Positions 22,981-34,502 of a DNA stretch of 64,000 nt are shown here, in pieces. Under the pieces are notes generated by a model, which saw nothing but the letters and a program-made list of their open reading frames with translations, had not been told where the DNA came from and searched no databases. Position 1 is the stretch's first letter, and every line of letters begins with the position of its first letter. Origin of the DNA: Neurospora crassa OR74A (lineage: Eukaryota; Ascomycota; Sordariomycetes; Sordariales; Sordariaceae); the NCBI RefSeq assembly GCF_000182925.2, contig NC_026501.1, forward strand, positions 4,009,917 to 4,073,916, in the 5' to 3' direction. A program made the position numbers and the translations under genes.

Positions 22981-23397
22981 TTTATAAGGCGAATAATATA
23001 GATTTATCTACTCCGGGGGGTCTTAATTAGTTATAATGCTTAATTATTAAAAAGGGTTCATAAAATTCGCCTACTTATAATTATAGTATTAGAGAATAAT
23101 AGGATTGGAGTAATAGTAGAGGAAATAAATAAGAAGATATTTAATTTCGGTAGTATTATCTTTATCACAAATAACCATTAAATTTAAGAAGATGTTTTAT
23201 TAAAACTATTCTTATAATAAATAATTAATAAGATACTGGTGAGAAAGCGATAATTATCTTTCAATAAAACGATTATAGGTTACCTTTTATATTAAAGATT
23301 AACACAATTCGGATTAGGATAGTATGGAGGTTCTAGTATATTTATTCAATACGAATCAATACGAATATAATATTATAATATAGGAATTATATAATAC
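22981..23397. other. Short AT-rich interval between LINEs B4 and B1
   Basis: No gene recognised. It should be the continuation of the sequence at 9799-11830 that B4 entered. No frame is open long enough to interpret. Confidence 0.5.
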
Positions 23398-23412
23398 TAT
23401 TTTTAATGAATG
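23398..23412. repeat. B1 LINE target-site duplication, left copy
   Basis: TATTTTTAATGAATG; the right copy at 28979-28993 reads TATTTTTAATAAATG. The single difference is G to A in a TpG context, so it fits RIP. Confidence 0.85.
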
Positions 23413-23446
23413 AAACTGCTTTGAAACCGGAAACGCCGATTTCTAG

Positions 23447-24617
23447 TTGAGGAGTACTCCAAAACGAAAATTAACAACGGTAATCGATTTAGGAGGGTCG
23501 TTTACGTCCCTCACAATATCCTACAACGAACGTAGCAATAGCGTTATATCGTCGTTACCAATAGCTATTAATAGCGGTAATTGTAAATTCGAAAATAGTA
23601 TTTATAACCTATTCGCGGAAATCTCAGTATACAACAATCCTAAAGCTATACTTACTATAAAAACTTTAAATAAAATAGATAAAAACAATAAAATATTAAA
23701 GAAATTGATTATTAGAATAAATAAATCTACGGACTACAATACCGTTTCGACTAAAAATAATTATTAAGTTCGAAAATTGTTTCTTAAGTTTATAAAGGTA
23801 CGCGTTAGAAAAAGTAGGTCTATACAACCCGAGGCTAGTAAGGTTGGAACTAACTAATTTATTACTAAGAAGGATTTTAATAATTTAAAGAAGGATATTT
23901 TAAAGGAAATTAAAAAAAGTATTTAGGAAGCGCTAAAGTATTAAATTAATATTATAGCGAAAGCTAATCCGAATAAAATTAATATTACCCTCTAATAATT
24001 ACCTACTATTACTAAGAAGTTTGTTCCCTCTAACTTCGAATAGTAATTTACTATTAAAGAAGTGACGATTACTACTGAATTTGTAAATCGTTCGAACCAA
24101 AATACGAAAACGACCTTAATTATTTATTTAAATAAGAAGAAATCCGGCCTAATAATTTACGTAGTTACTAGGATACTAATAATTAGAAATTACGTAATTA
24201 TATTCGATAAACTTATATATACCTAATATTAGCGAAATTAAATGTAGGTTAAAGAAGTTTTCGGCTCCGATATTTTTATTACTATAAGTATTATAAGTAT
24301 ACTAATTTAGAGCGTACTTTAGGATAGTATTAATAATTATACTATAATAAAAGTTATTTTAAATATAGTAAAGGAGAGGAATTTGGAGGTATTTATTATT
24401 GAAGTTCGGTTATAGAAGAAAAAGGACGGACAGAATAGAAGCCTACTCCTTATAGAAATTATTATTATATTAATAGTATACTTCCTTTAGAATAACCTCT
24501 TCCTTTAGAACGGCGGTGTATATTTGTACGAACTATTCTAAATTTTAAATAACGTTTAGTAATACTTTAAATATTAGGGAATTAAATATATAGTAAAATT
24601 CTATTATTAAGATAATA
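23447..24617 (+). pseudogene. B1 LINE ORF1 (nucleic-acid binding protein) remnant
   Basis: The first part is open for 106 codons (23447-23767; TTG-initiated, so the true start is uncertain), with LGGSFTSLTISYNERSN near its start. After a TAA the same protein continues: a Lys/Asn-rich helix-like segment, then NGGVYLYELFQILNNVQQ-type sequence and YFKYQGIKY near 24540-24600. The latter is the position of a zinc knuckle with Tyr in place of Cys and His. The N gap follows. B2 shows the downstream knuckles. RNA chaperone or packaging role is inferred from the family. Confidence 0.72.
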
Positions 24618-24717
24618 NNNNNNNNNNNNNNNNNNNNNNNNNNNNNNNNNNNNNNNNNNNNNNNNNNNNNNNNNNNNNNNNNNNNNNNNNNNNNNNNNNN
24701 NNNNNNNNNNNNNNNNN
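24618..24717. other. Assembly gap (100 N)
   Basis: Inside LINE B1. B2 has about 850 bp between the flanking words (35700-36550), so most of the ORF1-endonuclease junction is missing here. Confidence 0.99.
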
Positions 24718-26683
24718 CGACCGTCTATTCTATTTACTCTTCTATCTTTATATAAGGAATACTAAAATATTAATAAGGGTTACTACTCCTCAAATTTATT
24801 AAAGCCGGACCTTTAGCGGGAAACCTAATCACTATTGAAAACTTCAACTTCTATTATCCTAATTAGAATTTAAAGAATAAGACTAGCCTAGGGGCCGCCC
24901 GCCTCTTTATATAGGTATAACGTTAGAAATTTAATTTATTTATTCCTTATAGTAAATTAATTAAATTCGGGAATATAATACGAGGGGAGAGGGATAGAAT
25001 AATTAATTATATATAATTATTACCTAGGGTTGAAGTTAAATATTAAGGAATATAATAGTACGAATAAATTAATTTAAACTACTACCCTTAGGAAGTTTAG
25101 GTCTAAATAAGAAGAAAAAATAAAAAAATTGAAGAAGAAGGAGGATATAGTTAAAATTTTATAAATATAGAAAAAGTAAAGGAAACGTCAGAAAAATAAA
25201 TATTAGTCTTAAAAAGGATTAATATAATAGAGGACTTTAAATTTATTTTTCGTAGATTCGACGGAGAATTTATAAGTATTATAGAAGAATTCGTCCCGTA
25301 TTAAAAGAAAAGTTGAGGGAGGAAAGCGAATTAATAAATATTAAAATATAAAATAATTATAAAAGAAGTATAGAGGATGTATTAGGAGTAGTTTAAATAC
25401 TAAATGATATTAAATTAAAAGGAATTTATTCAAATTATAATAAAAAAGAAGAAGATTATTATAAAGGCCTAGTAGGTTATATGGTATAATAATATTATTA
25501 AAGCCTCGAGGAACCTAAATCGACTTTAACTATTAGAATAATAGGCCTAAATCCGAAGCTACTAATTAATAGATCCGCTTAAATTACTAACCTTTTAAAC
25601 CTACGAAAGGGTAATAGAAATTGGAGATTATAGTAGTAAAGTTGAAATCCTTACTAACCGCTTTTTCCCAAAAGTAAAGGTCCTAATAAATTATTTACCA
25701 AATTAGACCGAATTATTAGAAGGCGTTAACCCAATAACTATTAGCGAATTAATTAATAAGGAGGACGTTTAAAATAAACTCTTTAGAATAGTATTTAATA
25801 AAGCCCCCGGGGTCGATTAATATTTAAATAAATTTTGAAAATTATATAAATAACTATTCCAATAGGTTATAATATATTTAATATCTATTAATTTCCAACT
25901 CGGCTACTTCCTATAGCAATTTAAAAATATAAAGGTAATTATCCTTAAAAAGCCCGTAAAGAGCGTTGCCTAATAAAAATTAGTAGGTATATAAAAACTA
26001 ATATTACTACTTAATAACGTAGGAAAAATCTTTAAAATATTTATAGTTAAAAGATTTATATAGGTAGCTAAAGAGTTTAACCTCTTACTAAAGGGTTAAA
26101 TAGGTAACCGGGTAGGCTATTTAATAGAGTTTATAGTCCGGGTAGTTACTAATACGGTATATATTGTTTAGAAATTTAGGGCTATAACGTCCTTTATACT
26201 CTTAAATTGAAAAGGAATATTTAATAGAATTAATTATAAGTAGCTTTTATATACCCTATAGGAAATATAATTCCTAATATAAATTATTAAATAAGTAACG
26301 AACTTCGTTACTAGTAGGAGAGGTTCCCTCTTCTTCGATAACGAAACGTCCCGCCCCTATATAATTATTATTAGCGTACTATAAAGCTCCCCCCTTTCTT
26401 CTATTTTATTTATTCTTTTTATTATTCTATTATATTAAAAGCTAGTAATAATTCCAAATATAATTATAATTAGCTTTGTAGATAATACTAATATTATAGT
26501 AGTAGCCTATATTATTAAAGAGAATTACCGGATATTATAAATAATATAGGAAATATATTTAAAATAAGTAGGGGCGAAAGGTATAGAGTTTAAAGTAATT
26601 AAGACGGAATTAATATATTTCATACGGATAAGGGTACTAAGGATAAAAACTTTCTAATTTAAGGATATTATACTTTAATTAAT
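24718..26683 (+). pseudogene. B1 LINE endonuclease and reverse transcriptase remnant
   Basis: Starts with the endonuclease signature TVYSIYSS (24721) and a FNFYYPN block (24845-24870) in place of the expected DFN-HHP. Then come a connecting region and RT motifs: KKPVKSVA (about 25950), LNWKGIFNRINY-like A region (26200-26240), PLSSILFILF near 26385-26420 (a mutated PQGSPLSP-ILF box) and SFVDNTN (26471-26491), where FVDD has become FVDN. Many stops; inactive. It runs into the second N gap. Confidence 0.82.
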
Positions 26684-26783
26684 NNNNNNNNNNNNNNNNN
26701 NNNNNNNNNNNNNNNNNNNNNNNNNNNNNNNNNNNNNNNNNNNNNNNNNNNNNNNNNNNNNNNNNNNNNNNNNNNNNNNNNNN
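26684..26783. other. Assembly gap (100 N)
   Basis: Lies at the same point of the LINE where B2 carries the 7.7-kb Gypsy A2 insertion plus about 230 bp of LINE. Whether B1 also has an insertion here cannot be told. Confidence 0.99.
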
Positions 26784-28978
26784 TGATAGTACGAATTTAC
26801 TATTGCTAACCTTACCTTTGAATTTAATAGAGAAGCTATTTAGTAATATATAATTAATATAAAGAAGAAGAAAGGAAGATATTGAAAGTTAAGAGAAGAT
26901 AAAGAAGAGCTGTACTTATTAACTAAAGTAAGAAGTTCCCTCCTTATTTAAGTTAGGACGGAAATTATTAGCCTCTAGGCCTTCATTTATAAAAAGAAAG
27001 TATTAAACGTTTTAACCCCTATTTATATTTATAGGTTCGAAAAGGAGACCTTTGCTTATATAATTTTAAATTACTTTAATACGGATATTATTTTTTAGAA
27101 TAATTTAGAAGCTTAGTTATTAATGAAGGAGGAATTCTAAGAGTTTTTAAATAATAGAATTAAAATTAAAAGGATTTTATTATAAGTATTAAAATTAGGA
27201 AGGTTGAGAGAATATTATTTAATAGTCGTATTAAAGGAGGAATAATATAAAGAGATTGTAAGATATTCTTAAAAAGAATATAGAATATTAATAATACTAT
27301 AATAAAAGGATAGGAATAGGGATAAAATAATTATATTAATTATAGGAGCTATTTAAATTATAATTATAATAAAAATTAAAAAATATTATTTAATAAACAT
27401 TTAATTATATTTAAAAAACTATTCGAATAGTTCTATTATACGAATTTAGTTTGCAATAACTTTATAATACTATTAAACCTAATTATTATTTATAAGGGGG
27501 CGGCTAGGAGTATTAATAGTTATAGGGCTATTAAAGACGGAATTATTACTATTAAAATTGGAGATTATACGAATAAGAGTAGTAAAATTATTACTGCTGG
27601 ATATAATATATATAAGAGTAATAATACTACTATTAGAACCGGATGTAATTTAAATTAGATTTATAATATTACTACTGAGAAGAGAAGGGATATAATTATA
27701 ACGAATATCCCTTATAATTAATTTATAGTAACCCTTTTGCTAAAAGTTAATGATATTATAATTAATAATATAAGCAAGACGTTCGAAGTTAGTAGGTAGT
27801 TTATTCTACTTTAAATATATATATATATAATAAACGAAATTATTAATAGTATAAACAAGAGCATTTAAATTACGTTCGAACCTATTTTAACTATTTAACA
27901 TTATAGTAATAACTATTATTTAAATAATATCATAAATATTATAAAAATTAATAGGAATATTTAATATATATATTTTATAGGTATAAGAGTAAGTAATATT
28001 CTAAGTACTACTAATTAGAATAGAAGTTAAATAATAATAAAGAAAAGGAAATATAAAAAATAAGAAATTTATTAATCGTTAAAATAAAATAAATCTTTTT
28101 AACAATAACCTTATAAAAGTTATTAGGGGAGTTAAATTTATTACTACGTAGAATAAAAATAAAATTTAAAGTATAATAGAGGTAAAGAATTTTATAAATA
28201 ATATTAATTAAATTAGTATAAGGGCCGAGGAGAACGAAGAAGGAGGTTATATTAGTTCGGAGGAGGATTATTACTAAAGAAATTACAAAGGGTACGAATA
28301 AGGAATATAAGCTTTAAAAGTACAACTATAGAAGATATAGGGCTTGAGGATATATTAAGGGAGGGACCCTCTATATTGAAAATTAGATTAATTAGGTTAG
28401 GGCAATAACGGTTAGAGGAAGCTATTTTATTAGAAATTACAATAAGGAAGAAGGAGAAAGAGGATTAGGAAGGGGTATTATATAGGGGATTATATAAATA
28501 AAGGAAGGGGGTCCTTATACTATTATAAATAGAAGTAAATTTATAGAATAATAGAGTAAATAATAAGGAGGAGGAATTTATAAATAGGATAAGGAAGTAG
28601 AGAAGTAGAGTAATAAATAGGAAAATAGGACGGGGAAGCGGGGAGAAGGCGAAGGAAGGAGCGGTAGGAAATAAAATAAAAAAGTAGTAAAGGAAGTAGT
28701 ACGTCTAATTTAGTCCTATTCCTATTATCCTTATTATTTTAGTATTAGAATAATATAGTAGTAAGAGAGACGAAATTAGGTTGTTATAGTAGTAGGTAAG
28801 AACTATTATAATTATAAGTAAAGTAAAAGTAGCGTAGAGAACTACAACCGAAATAGAGCTAAGGATTTTCATCCGGCGGTACTTAATATCGTACGGTTTT
28901 CCCCTCTAAAGAACTGGAGAAGGACCCTATGCCAATAAGGCGCTATAGTTACAGTATAGGGAATAAGATAATTAATTT
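26784..28978 (+). pseudogene. B1 LINE C-terminal region and 3' end
   Basis: Collinear with 46470-48660. The first ~400 bp are the end of the RT and thumb region; the next ~900 bp probably held the C-terminal domains, but I could not confirm RNase H motifs. From about 28330 it is the non-coding 3' part shared with B3 and B4, with the conserved block GTACGGTTTTCCCCTCTA (28894-28912). Confidence 0.65.
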
Positions 28979-28993
28979 TATTTTTAATAAATG

Positions 28994-30053
28994 ATTATAT
29001 ATATAGAGAAAGCTCTAATATTATTTTAATAATGAATAACTAGAAGTTTAGAGGTTTATAATTGTAGGGTTAGTGTTTTACAATAGTCGATCTTATAATT
29101 AAGTTAGTAAGTTTGTAATAATAAAATTAGCAAACTTACTAAAGAATAAGTACGAGGAGTATATTATTTGTAATAGGTTATTATAATTATTCAGTTGTAG
29201 TTATTATTTAATAAAGTAATTTAAGTATCTTCTAATATTATAATATTAAAAAAGAAGATATTAGTGGAAGAAAGGCGTAGCTGAGGGCTGACCTGCGCGG
29301 GAATCTCTTTATAGGAATCTTCTTATTTTATTACTAGCCTACTTTATAGGGCGGGTCTATACGACCGGGCAGTTAGGTACGTGCCTGGGTACGTACTTGG
29401 GTATGCTAGAGCTTCTAATAGTATTAAGTATAATAGTAGTTATACCTAATCTACTTTAGTTAATTAAATCTAATTATATATACAATACTTCCAATATTAT
29501 TTATATTAAATATTACCCTACAACCTTATTTATTAACAAACCTTAAATATTTAATATTCTTTTTAGTACTAATATTCCTTATAGTATTTATTTCACTAAT
29601 TTATTACCCCTATATATACTTAATTTAATTAATTTATTTAATAAACTGTATTCGATATTAGTTTGCTCGGGCTTTTATTTTAATACTTTACTTATTACTT
29701 ACTTTCTTTCTTGTAACTACCTCCCTGCTAATTAGGAGTAAAATGATCTTTCGTTGGGATTTAAATATTCCGATTTAAATATATAGTATATAAATAAGAA
29801 CAAGGAAAAGGAGCAGGAGGATTTTAATACTTGCTAGTTTTATTATAAATATAACTAGTAAAGAATTGAATATTGAATTATTAAACTAGAGGCTCTATTT
29901 AGGTAATTGTACGTTTTATACACTTAACAATTTATACAAATATAAGTTAATAAATAAAGGTTATAATAAATAATGGAATGTTTTATATATATAGTTAAAC
30001 TTAATAATATTATATATGTAGTAAATACTCTTATCCTTTTATTTAGGGGGAGA
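28994..30053. other. AT-rich interval 3' of LINE B1, no assigned gene
   Basis: Mutated sequence with a small less-mutated patch around 29265-29410 (GC-rich words such as CTGACCTGCGCGGG). A Lys/Glu/Gln-rich plus-strand stretch around 29790-29960 is too broken to interpret. The last 13 bp before 30054 are a purine run (AGGGGGAGA) that could be a polypurine tract. Confidence 0.45.
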
Positions 30054-30393
30054 TGTTATAGGGTATTCTTAATAAATATTCACATACTCTATTTTATTAT
30101 AGTAGCCGTTTACTAGGGCGTATAGTTTATTATACAAGAGTATTTTATCCTCTTAACCTTTATTAAAGTTGATACATTATTAATTTATATTATACTAACC
30201 TTATATTTATATTGCTTATATTTAGTAAAGTTGTATACGAGGTTCTAAGTTGAGATTTGCGACAATTCTTATTTTTAATTTCCTTTAATAAGACTGTCGT
30301 CAATCGTTACGCACTATTACTCTATCTAGCAACCAGTTACTCACTCCATTATTCTCTGTTGTTATCACTTGTAAAGTATATCTTCGCGCAACA
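30054..30393 (+). repeat. Candidate LTR just downstream of the Abp1 gene
   Basis: Begins TGTTATAGGGTATTC directly after a purine tract and ends CGCGCAACA, so it has TGTT/AACA termini and a length (340 bp) typical of fungal LTRs. It is little mutated. No second LTR or pol gene was recognised in the window, so it may be a solo LTR or the 3' end of a degraded element. It lies only 110 bp from the stop codon of the host gene. Confidence 0.4.
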
Positions 30394-30503
30394 ACCCTAC
30401 TGTACATACTAGTTAAGTTTCAGCTGAAAATTATTAAACTAGACTACCGAATAAGCTGATTTTCCATTACCAGCACCGTGGATTTCGACACCTTTGCCTT
30501 CAA

Positions 30504-33070
30504 TCATGCATTAAGCTCAACGTAGTTGGCGGGGAACAGACCTGACGCTCCACTGTAGTGGCCAAACCACCAGTCATCATCGGGAAACTCCAAACCCGTA
30601 ATCGTGGCTCCTTCGGGGAAGCTCAACTCTGTACCGATTCGTTAGTCACTACTAGGCCTGGGTTTCGCGGCTGATATATGCGGGGCTTCCAAGCATCACT
30701 TACCATTATCTTCTGCTGCCTCGTAATCAAACTGCGCCGTCGCTGTTGGGCCAGCAACTTGATCGGCCGGAGTTGCAGGTGCTACCGCTTCGGCCTGCGC
30801 AGATGAAGGCACAACAGGGGCTTGAGTCGCCGCTACTGTTGGGGCTGCGCTGAAAGCAGCAGCAGGCTCATCGTCTTCCACGACTTCCACGTAGTTGCTA
30901 GGGAAAAGTCCACTCTCCCCTTGCGCATTGGTTCCCATCCACCAATCGTCATCCACCATCTGAATATTAGTGACATAGTCACCTTCCTGGAGATCAATCT
31001 CATTATCCTCGGCCTTCTCGTAGTCATATTGTACCAGAGCACGCTTGCCACCATCTGAACCAGCCTGCTGAACCTCGACACCCTGGCCAAGAGATTCGCT
31101 GGCAACATTCAGGGCAGCAGCACGCGGATCGTGGGTATCCTCCTCTACGGGGAGGTCCTCTTCTTTCGGTAGATCCTGCGATACGGGCACCGGACGGGGC
31201 GGCAGATTGCCAGCTGGCTCCACCTCAGGCACTGCGCTCCGAGCAATCGGGACTGCGATGCGAGCAGGGGACGAAGGCTCCTCTTCATGCTGGTCGGCCG
31301 GTTCGAGTGCACGGACTTCTTCTTCTAGCTGCCTTTCATCGTTCCCTTCCTCGTCGTCAGCAACAGAAGGCCGGGATGGCAGACCAGGAAGAGCAAAGCC
31401 ACCGGAAGGACGGCTTCCGGTTGGCAGGGGCGGCGGAGTATGCCCTTCTTCACCAGTGGCCGGGCCGGGAGAAGGCACGCTTGGTGCTGACCGTGACCCC
31501 GTACGGACCGCCACAGGTGCCGTATCCTTGAATCTCTCGCGCAGCGCAGATATGCCGCCAGCCGGTGAGGCAGGTGCTTCAGGCTCATATTGCTCTTGCG
31601 AGGCGCTTCCTCCGGTTGCGTGTAATTCAAGACCTCGGCTGTAATTGGGTGCCTGCACAGGTGCCCAGCTCTTCCCCGCGTAACCGCTTTTCCATTCGCT
31701 GCCGCTCTTCTGGGCAGCAATAGGCGCAGCGGCGGGAGAGGGAGTGGACGCAAATGCAACTGCACCGCCTTGTTTGGCCTTCTTCTCGGCCCAGATTTGG
31801 GCCGGCGTCTTGCCTCCCTGATCCGCAAATGTTCTGCTGGCAGCCCCAATAGGAGTAGCGGTAGGAACTGCAGGCGAGCTGAAACCGAGAGGAGCCGGCG
31901 TGGGAGCTTTGGTGCCAGTAAATGCAGCGCTGCCTACAAATTTCTTGGCAACTTTGGGCTTGGGAAGTTCGGTCAAGCGTTCTGCTTGCGTAAATACAGC
32001 AGTCCTCTCTGCCAGACTCCTGGGCGTCTCCAATTCTTCCGGTTCAGTCGGACGTTGTTGCGCCTTTGCGCGAATGGCGGCAATATCAACCTTGCCCACC
32101 GGTTCATAGGCTCCCTTCACGGTTACAGGCCGATCATCATGGGTCTTCTTTGCTTGGGCGCGAAGAGCAGCAATATCAACCTTTCCGATAGGCTGATAAC
32201 CACCCTTAACAATGTCTTCCGGCCGGTCATTTTGCTTCTGAGTTTCTTCGGAACGCGAGTCATCTTTGTTCTTTCTGAGTTCGGCAATGTTGACCTTGGT
32301 CGGCTGGTAGGCAGACGCGACCTTCTCCAGCTGGGTCCGCGTGACTGGCGGTGCGTCGACACCCCAGCCGTCGTCATCTTCGCCCCCGTGATTCCGGATC
32401 CGTGCGGCAACAATGGGGTTGAAAGAGCTGGCCGATGTAGAGGTAGTCGGGGTGAAAACGGGCTTCTTTGCAACGGGGGGCGGGGCAACGGCTGACGCGG
32501 GTGCCGAACCACCGGCGGTATATTTGGCGCCTGAAGCATCGGCAACCTTTTGCACAATAGACTCGGGAGAAAGGTCTCCGTCGGAGCGTGCTGTTATTTG
32601 AACATGGTAGCCGTGAAGAATCTTGGAGACGGCGGCCAAATGGCTGGTAAAGTACCCCTTTGTTCGCTCGGGAACACCACCGCCACACCAGGCAATCAAG
32701 ACGTTCTTAGGAAGTCCACTGTTGGGGTCCTTGACTTTGACGAAGGCAAATTGAATGCGACCCTCGTTGAAGTCCTCGATCAGGTCGGAAAGCTCACCAT
32801 CTGTGACGACTGATAATTAGTCGGGCCCATGGATATGGTGGGAAGGAGAAGTTGTGGGCCGGCATGGCACTCACCGCCAGTGCTCTCGACCTTCAGGATG
32901 CTCTCTTTTGCCCCAGAGTCTTGGAAGGCATTCAAAAGAGGCGCCTGGACGGAAAAAAGGGCCCAGTGTGCGTAGGTAGGAGATGCCGAAGATGGCGCAG
33001 GGCCGTTGATGACGCCCTGATAGCTGCTCTTAATGGAGGGCCCGTGGATGGACAGGTTTAAGGAGGCCAT
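30504..33070 (-). CDS. abp1: Actin-binding protein Abp1 / drebrin-like, three exons, 805 aa
   Basis: Exons on the minus strand: 33070-32875, 32800-30704, 30628-30504. Joined they are 806 codons with a TGA stop. The start ATG sits in GCCCACCATGG, a strong Kozak context. Residues 1-155: ADF-H domain (ends HVQITARSDGDLSPESIV), spanning intron 1. Residues 206-214: acidic motif EDDDGWGVD of the Arp2/3-binding type. Residues about 230-313: three copies of a YxPxxKVDIAALRAKAK-like repeat. Residues 396-411: KTPAQIWAEKKAKQGG, a conserved family box. Residues 520-610: Pro-rich, with PPPLPTGSRP. Two C-terminal SH3 domains, 653-706 (ALVQYDYEKAEDNEIDL...WW...GLFPSNYVEVV) and 752-805, the second split by intron 2 and ending GLFPANYVELNA. 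The family links cortical actin patches, Arp2/3 and endocytosis in the cytoplasm. Base composition is normal with no RIP, and no frame defect was seen. Confidence 0.95.
30629..30703 (-). other. abp1: Abp1 intron 2 (75 bp)
   Basis: Donor GTAAGT (30703-30698), branch-like TGACTAAC, acceptor TACAG (ending 30629). It splits a codon after its first base. Splicing joins ...EDN to ELSFPEGATI and restores a full SH3 domain, whereas read-through gives a premature stop. Confidence 0.93.
32801..32874 (-). other. abp1: Abp1 intron 1 (74 bp)
   Basis: Donor GTGAGT (32874-32869), branch-like GACTAAT, acceptor CACAG (ending 32801). It joins ...KVESTG to DGELSDLIEDF within the ADF-H domain, with a codon split after its first base. 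Confidence 0.92.
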
Positions 33071-33440
33071 GGTGGGCGGAGTGGCCAGCTTTGTAGAGCG
33101 GGATGGATGGGTAAACGACGCGAAGGAGCTGGAGCGTTCAGCAATCGGAATATCGTGAATTGCTGATAGCTGCAGCAACGGCTACAGATTGTTGGTGATC
33201 TAGACGTCGGTCGGGTCGATATTGGAGGTCGAGAGCAAGATGAAGGTTCCGGTGTTTGGAGGCGCATGGACGGGACAAGTCGTTAGAGCTACGCAGCGCT
33301 GAAGTTAGGTACCCTTTAGGTACCTAGGTAGGTAAGTGGAAGTTGGGGTGGAGCTCCATCCGCGCACATATGTCAATACACTACTACACCTCTGCATAGC
33401 TTTGAAATGTTAGCGCGGTACAGCCAAGGCGCCAGCCAAG
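33071..33440 (-). promoter_or_regulatory. Abp1 5' region, un-RIPed
   Basis: GC content and CA/TG frequency stay normal for roughly 350 bp upstream of the start codon, then fall into AT-rich sequence near 33440. It contains a GGTACC-rich cluster at 33306-33332 (TAGGTACCCTTTAGGTACC, then TAGGTAGGTA) that could be a factor-binding cluster or a small repeat. No TATA box is obvious. Assigned as promoter and 5' UTR by position. Confidence 0.5.
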
Positions 33441-34487
33441 CCACTAATCCTATAGAAAACTAGGATTGTAATACAGCTAGGATTCTCATTTATTGTAATA
33501 GTAGTTAATAATATCTTCATCTGCCTTAATAACCTTTCTTATCCTCTCCAGCATTGAATAGGCTATAAAGGATTAGAGTAGTAATATCGTAAGGGATAGT
33601 TATTGCTTGTTATAGTAGAAATGATAACAATAAGAAAACGCTTCTACCGATTCCTAGAAATTTATATTACAGAGTTTTAGTACCTTACCCAAAATATTAT
33701 TAAAAAGGTTATATTAAAATACTTCTTGCTGGTAGTTCTGCTAACTCTCTACTCATTTGCAAATTATTATACTTGTATTTTAGATTTATATATAGGTGTA
33801 TATAACTAGGACTACTCGTTCTCTGCCCTCTTCTACTTTATAGGACCTTACTAGACTCGTATTTCTAAAGTAGGTACCTATAAATAATAAAACTATATAA
33901 GAAAAATACCTACTAGGGTTAGAGAGATAATTTATATTAAATATAATAAAATAATATGTATTTATAATCTAATAGTTATTTAAAAGTAAAAAGAGAATTA
34001 GAAAATAGTTAGAACAAAGTAATATACTTATCCATTAAGCTTTTTCTCTTTTACAATTTTCTATATATTAAAAAGTTGTTACTAGATATATACGATTAGC
34101 TGTAGATTAGAGTACTGGGCTAGTTAGACTACTTAATTGAGCTGTACCTAGCACTATAGCCGGAGTACGCTTGGTACTATAGTCGAGCGTATGGTAGCTA
34201 ACTACTATTGGTAGGCGGGCCGGGAAGTAGGGAATCTACCCCTATAAACTAAGGTAAATCCTTATTCTAACTAGGGTCCTTATATAAAAGGATCCCTAGT
34301 TAGGCCGGCTGTTAATTGTAAAATTTCCTTCTATATTTCACTTTCTTACTATAAGGGGACAGTAGAGCGATATGTAGGTGCTGGCCTTATGTGTATATAT
34401 TAAAGTTCTACGAAGAAAGAAAGGATAAAACACTACCCTCCGGGTCGCTCGAGTACTAGAGTTTAAATAGCCGTATATTCTAGTAGC
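33441..34487. other. AT-rich interval between Abp1 and LINE B2
   Basis: Mostly RIP-like sequence with no gene recognised. The stretch 34080-34330 keeps more GC and holds a palindrome (34267-34304). A minus-strand 78-codon frame (34338-34574) overlaps the LINE start and is not convincing. Confidence 0.5.
34267..34304. repeat. 38-bp imperfect palindrome
   Basis: Arms CTAACTAGGGTCCTT and AAGGATCCCTAGTTAG are reverse complements except for one extra base, separated by an AT spacer (ATATA). It could be a hairpin in an LTR or regulatory region; no partner repeat was found. Confidence 0.6.
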
Positions 34488-34502
34488 TACCTTATAGCCT
34501 AA
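34488..34502. repeat. B2 LINE target-site duplication, left copy
   Basis: TACCTTATAGCCTAA, repeated exactly at 48661-48675, 14 kb away. It brackets LINE B2 together with the Gypsy A2 insertion inside it. Confidence 0.9.

Larger units (their letters stand above)
23413..28978 (+). mobile_element. B1: full-length LINE (Tad1-like by domain order), RIP-inactivated
   Basis: The start AAACTGCTTTGAAACCGG and the end GGGAATAAGATAATTAATT are shared with B2. Content in order: ORF1 with a degenerate CCHC zinc knuckle, endonuclease, reverse transcriptase, and a further C-terminal coding region. Two 100-N gaps lie inside (24618-24717 and 26684-26783). The 15-bp TSD and truncated relatives (B3, B4) ending at the same 3' point show target-primed reverse transcription. 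Tad1 clade is my assignment from a zinc-knuckle ORF1 plus endonuclease-RT in a filamentous fungus; it was not tested. Confidence 0.88.

Noticed and set aside
31207-32557. Several long open frames on both strands inside the Abp1 exon (for example plus 31207-31644 and 31770-32495, minus 32123-32557)
   Set aside because: They are shadows of the GC-rich, biased-codon Abp1 exon 2. None has a family signature, and the Abp1 frame is continuous with conserved domains.
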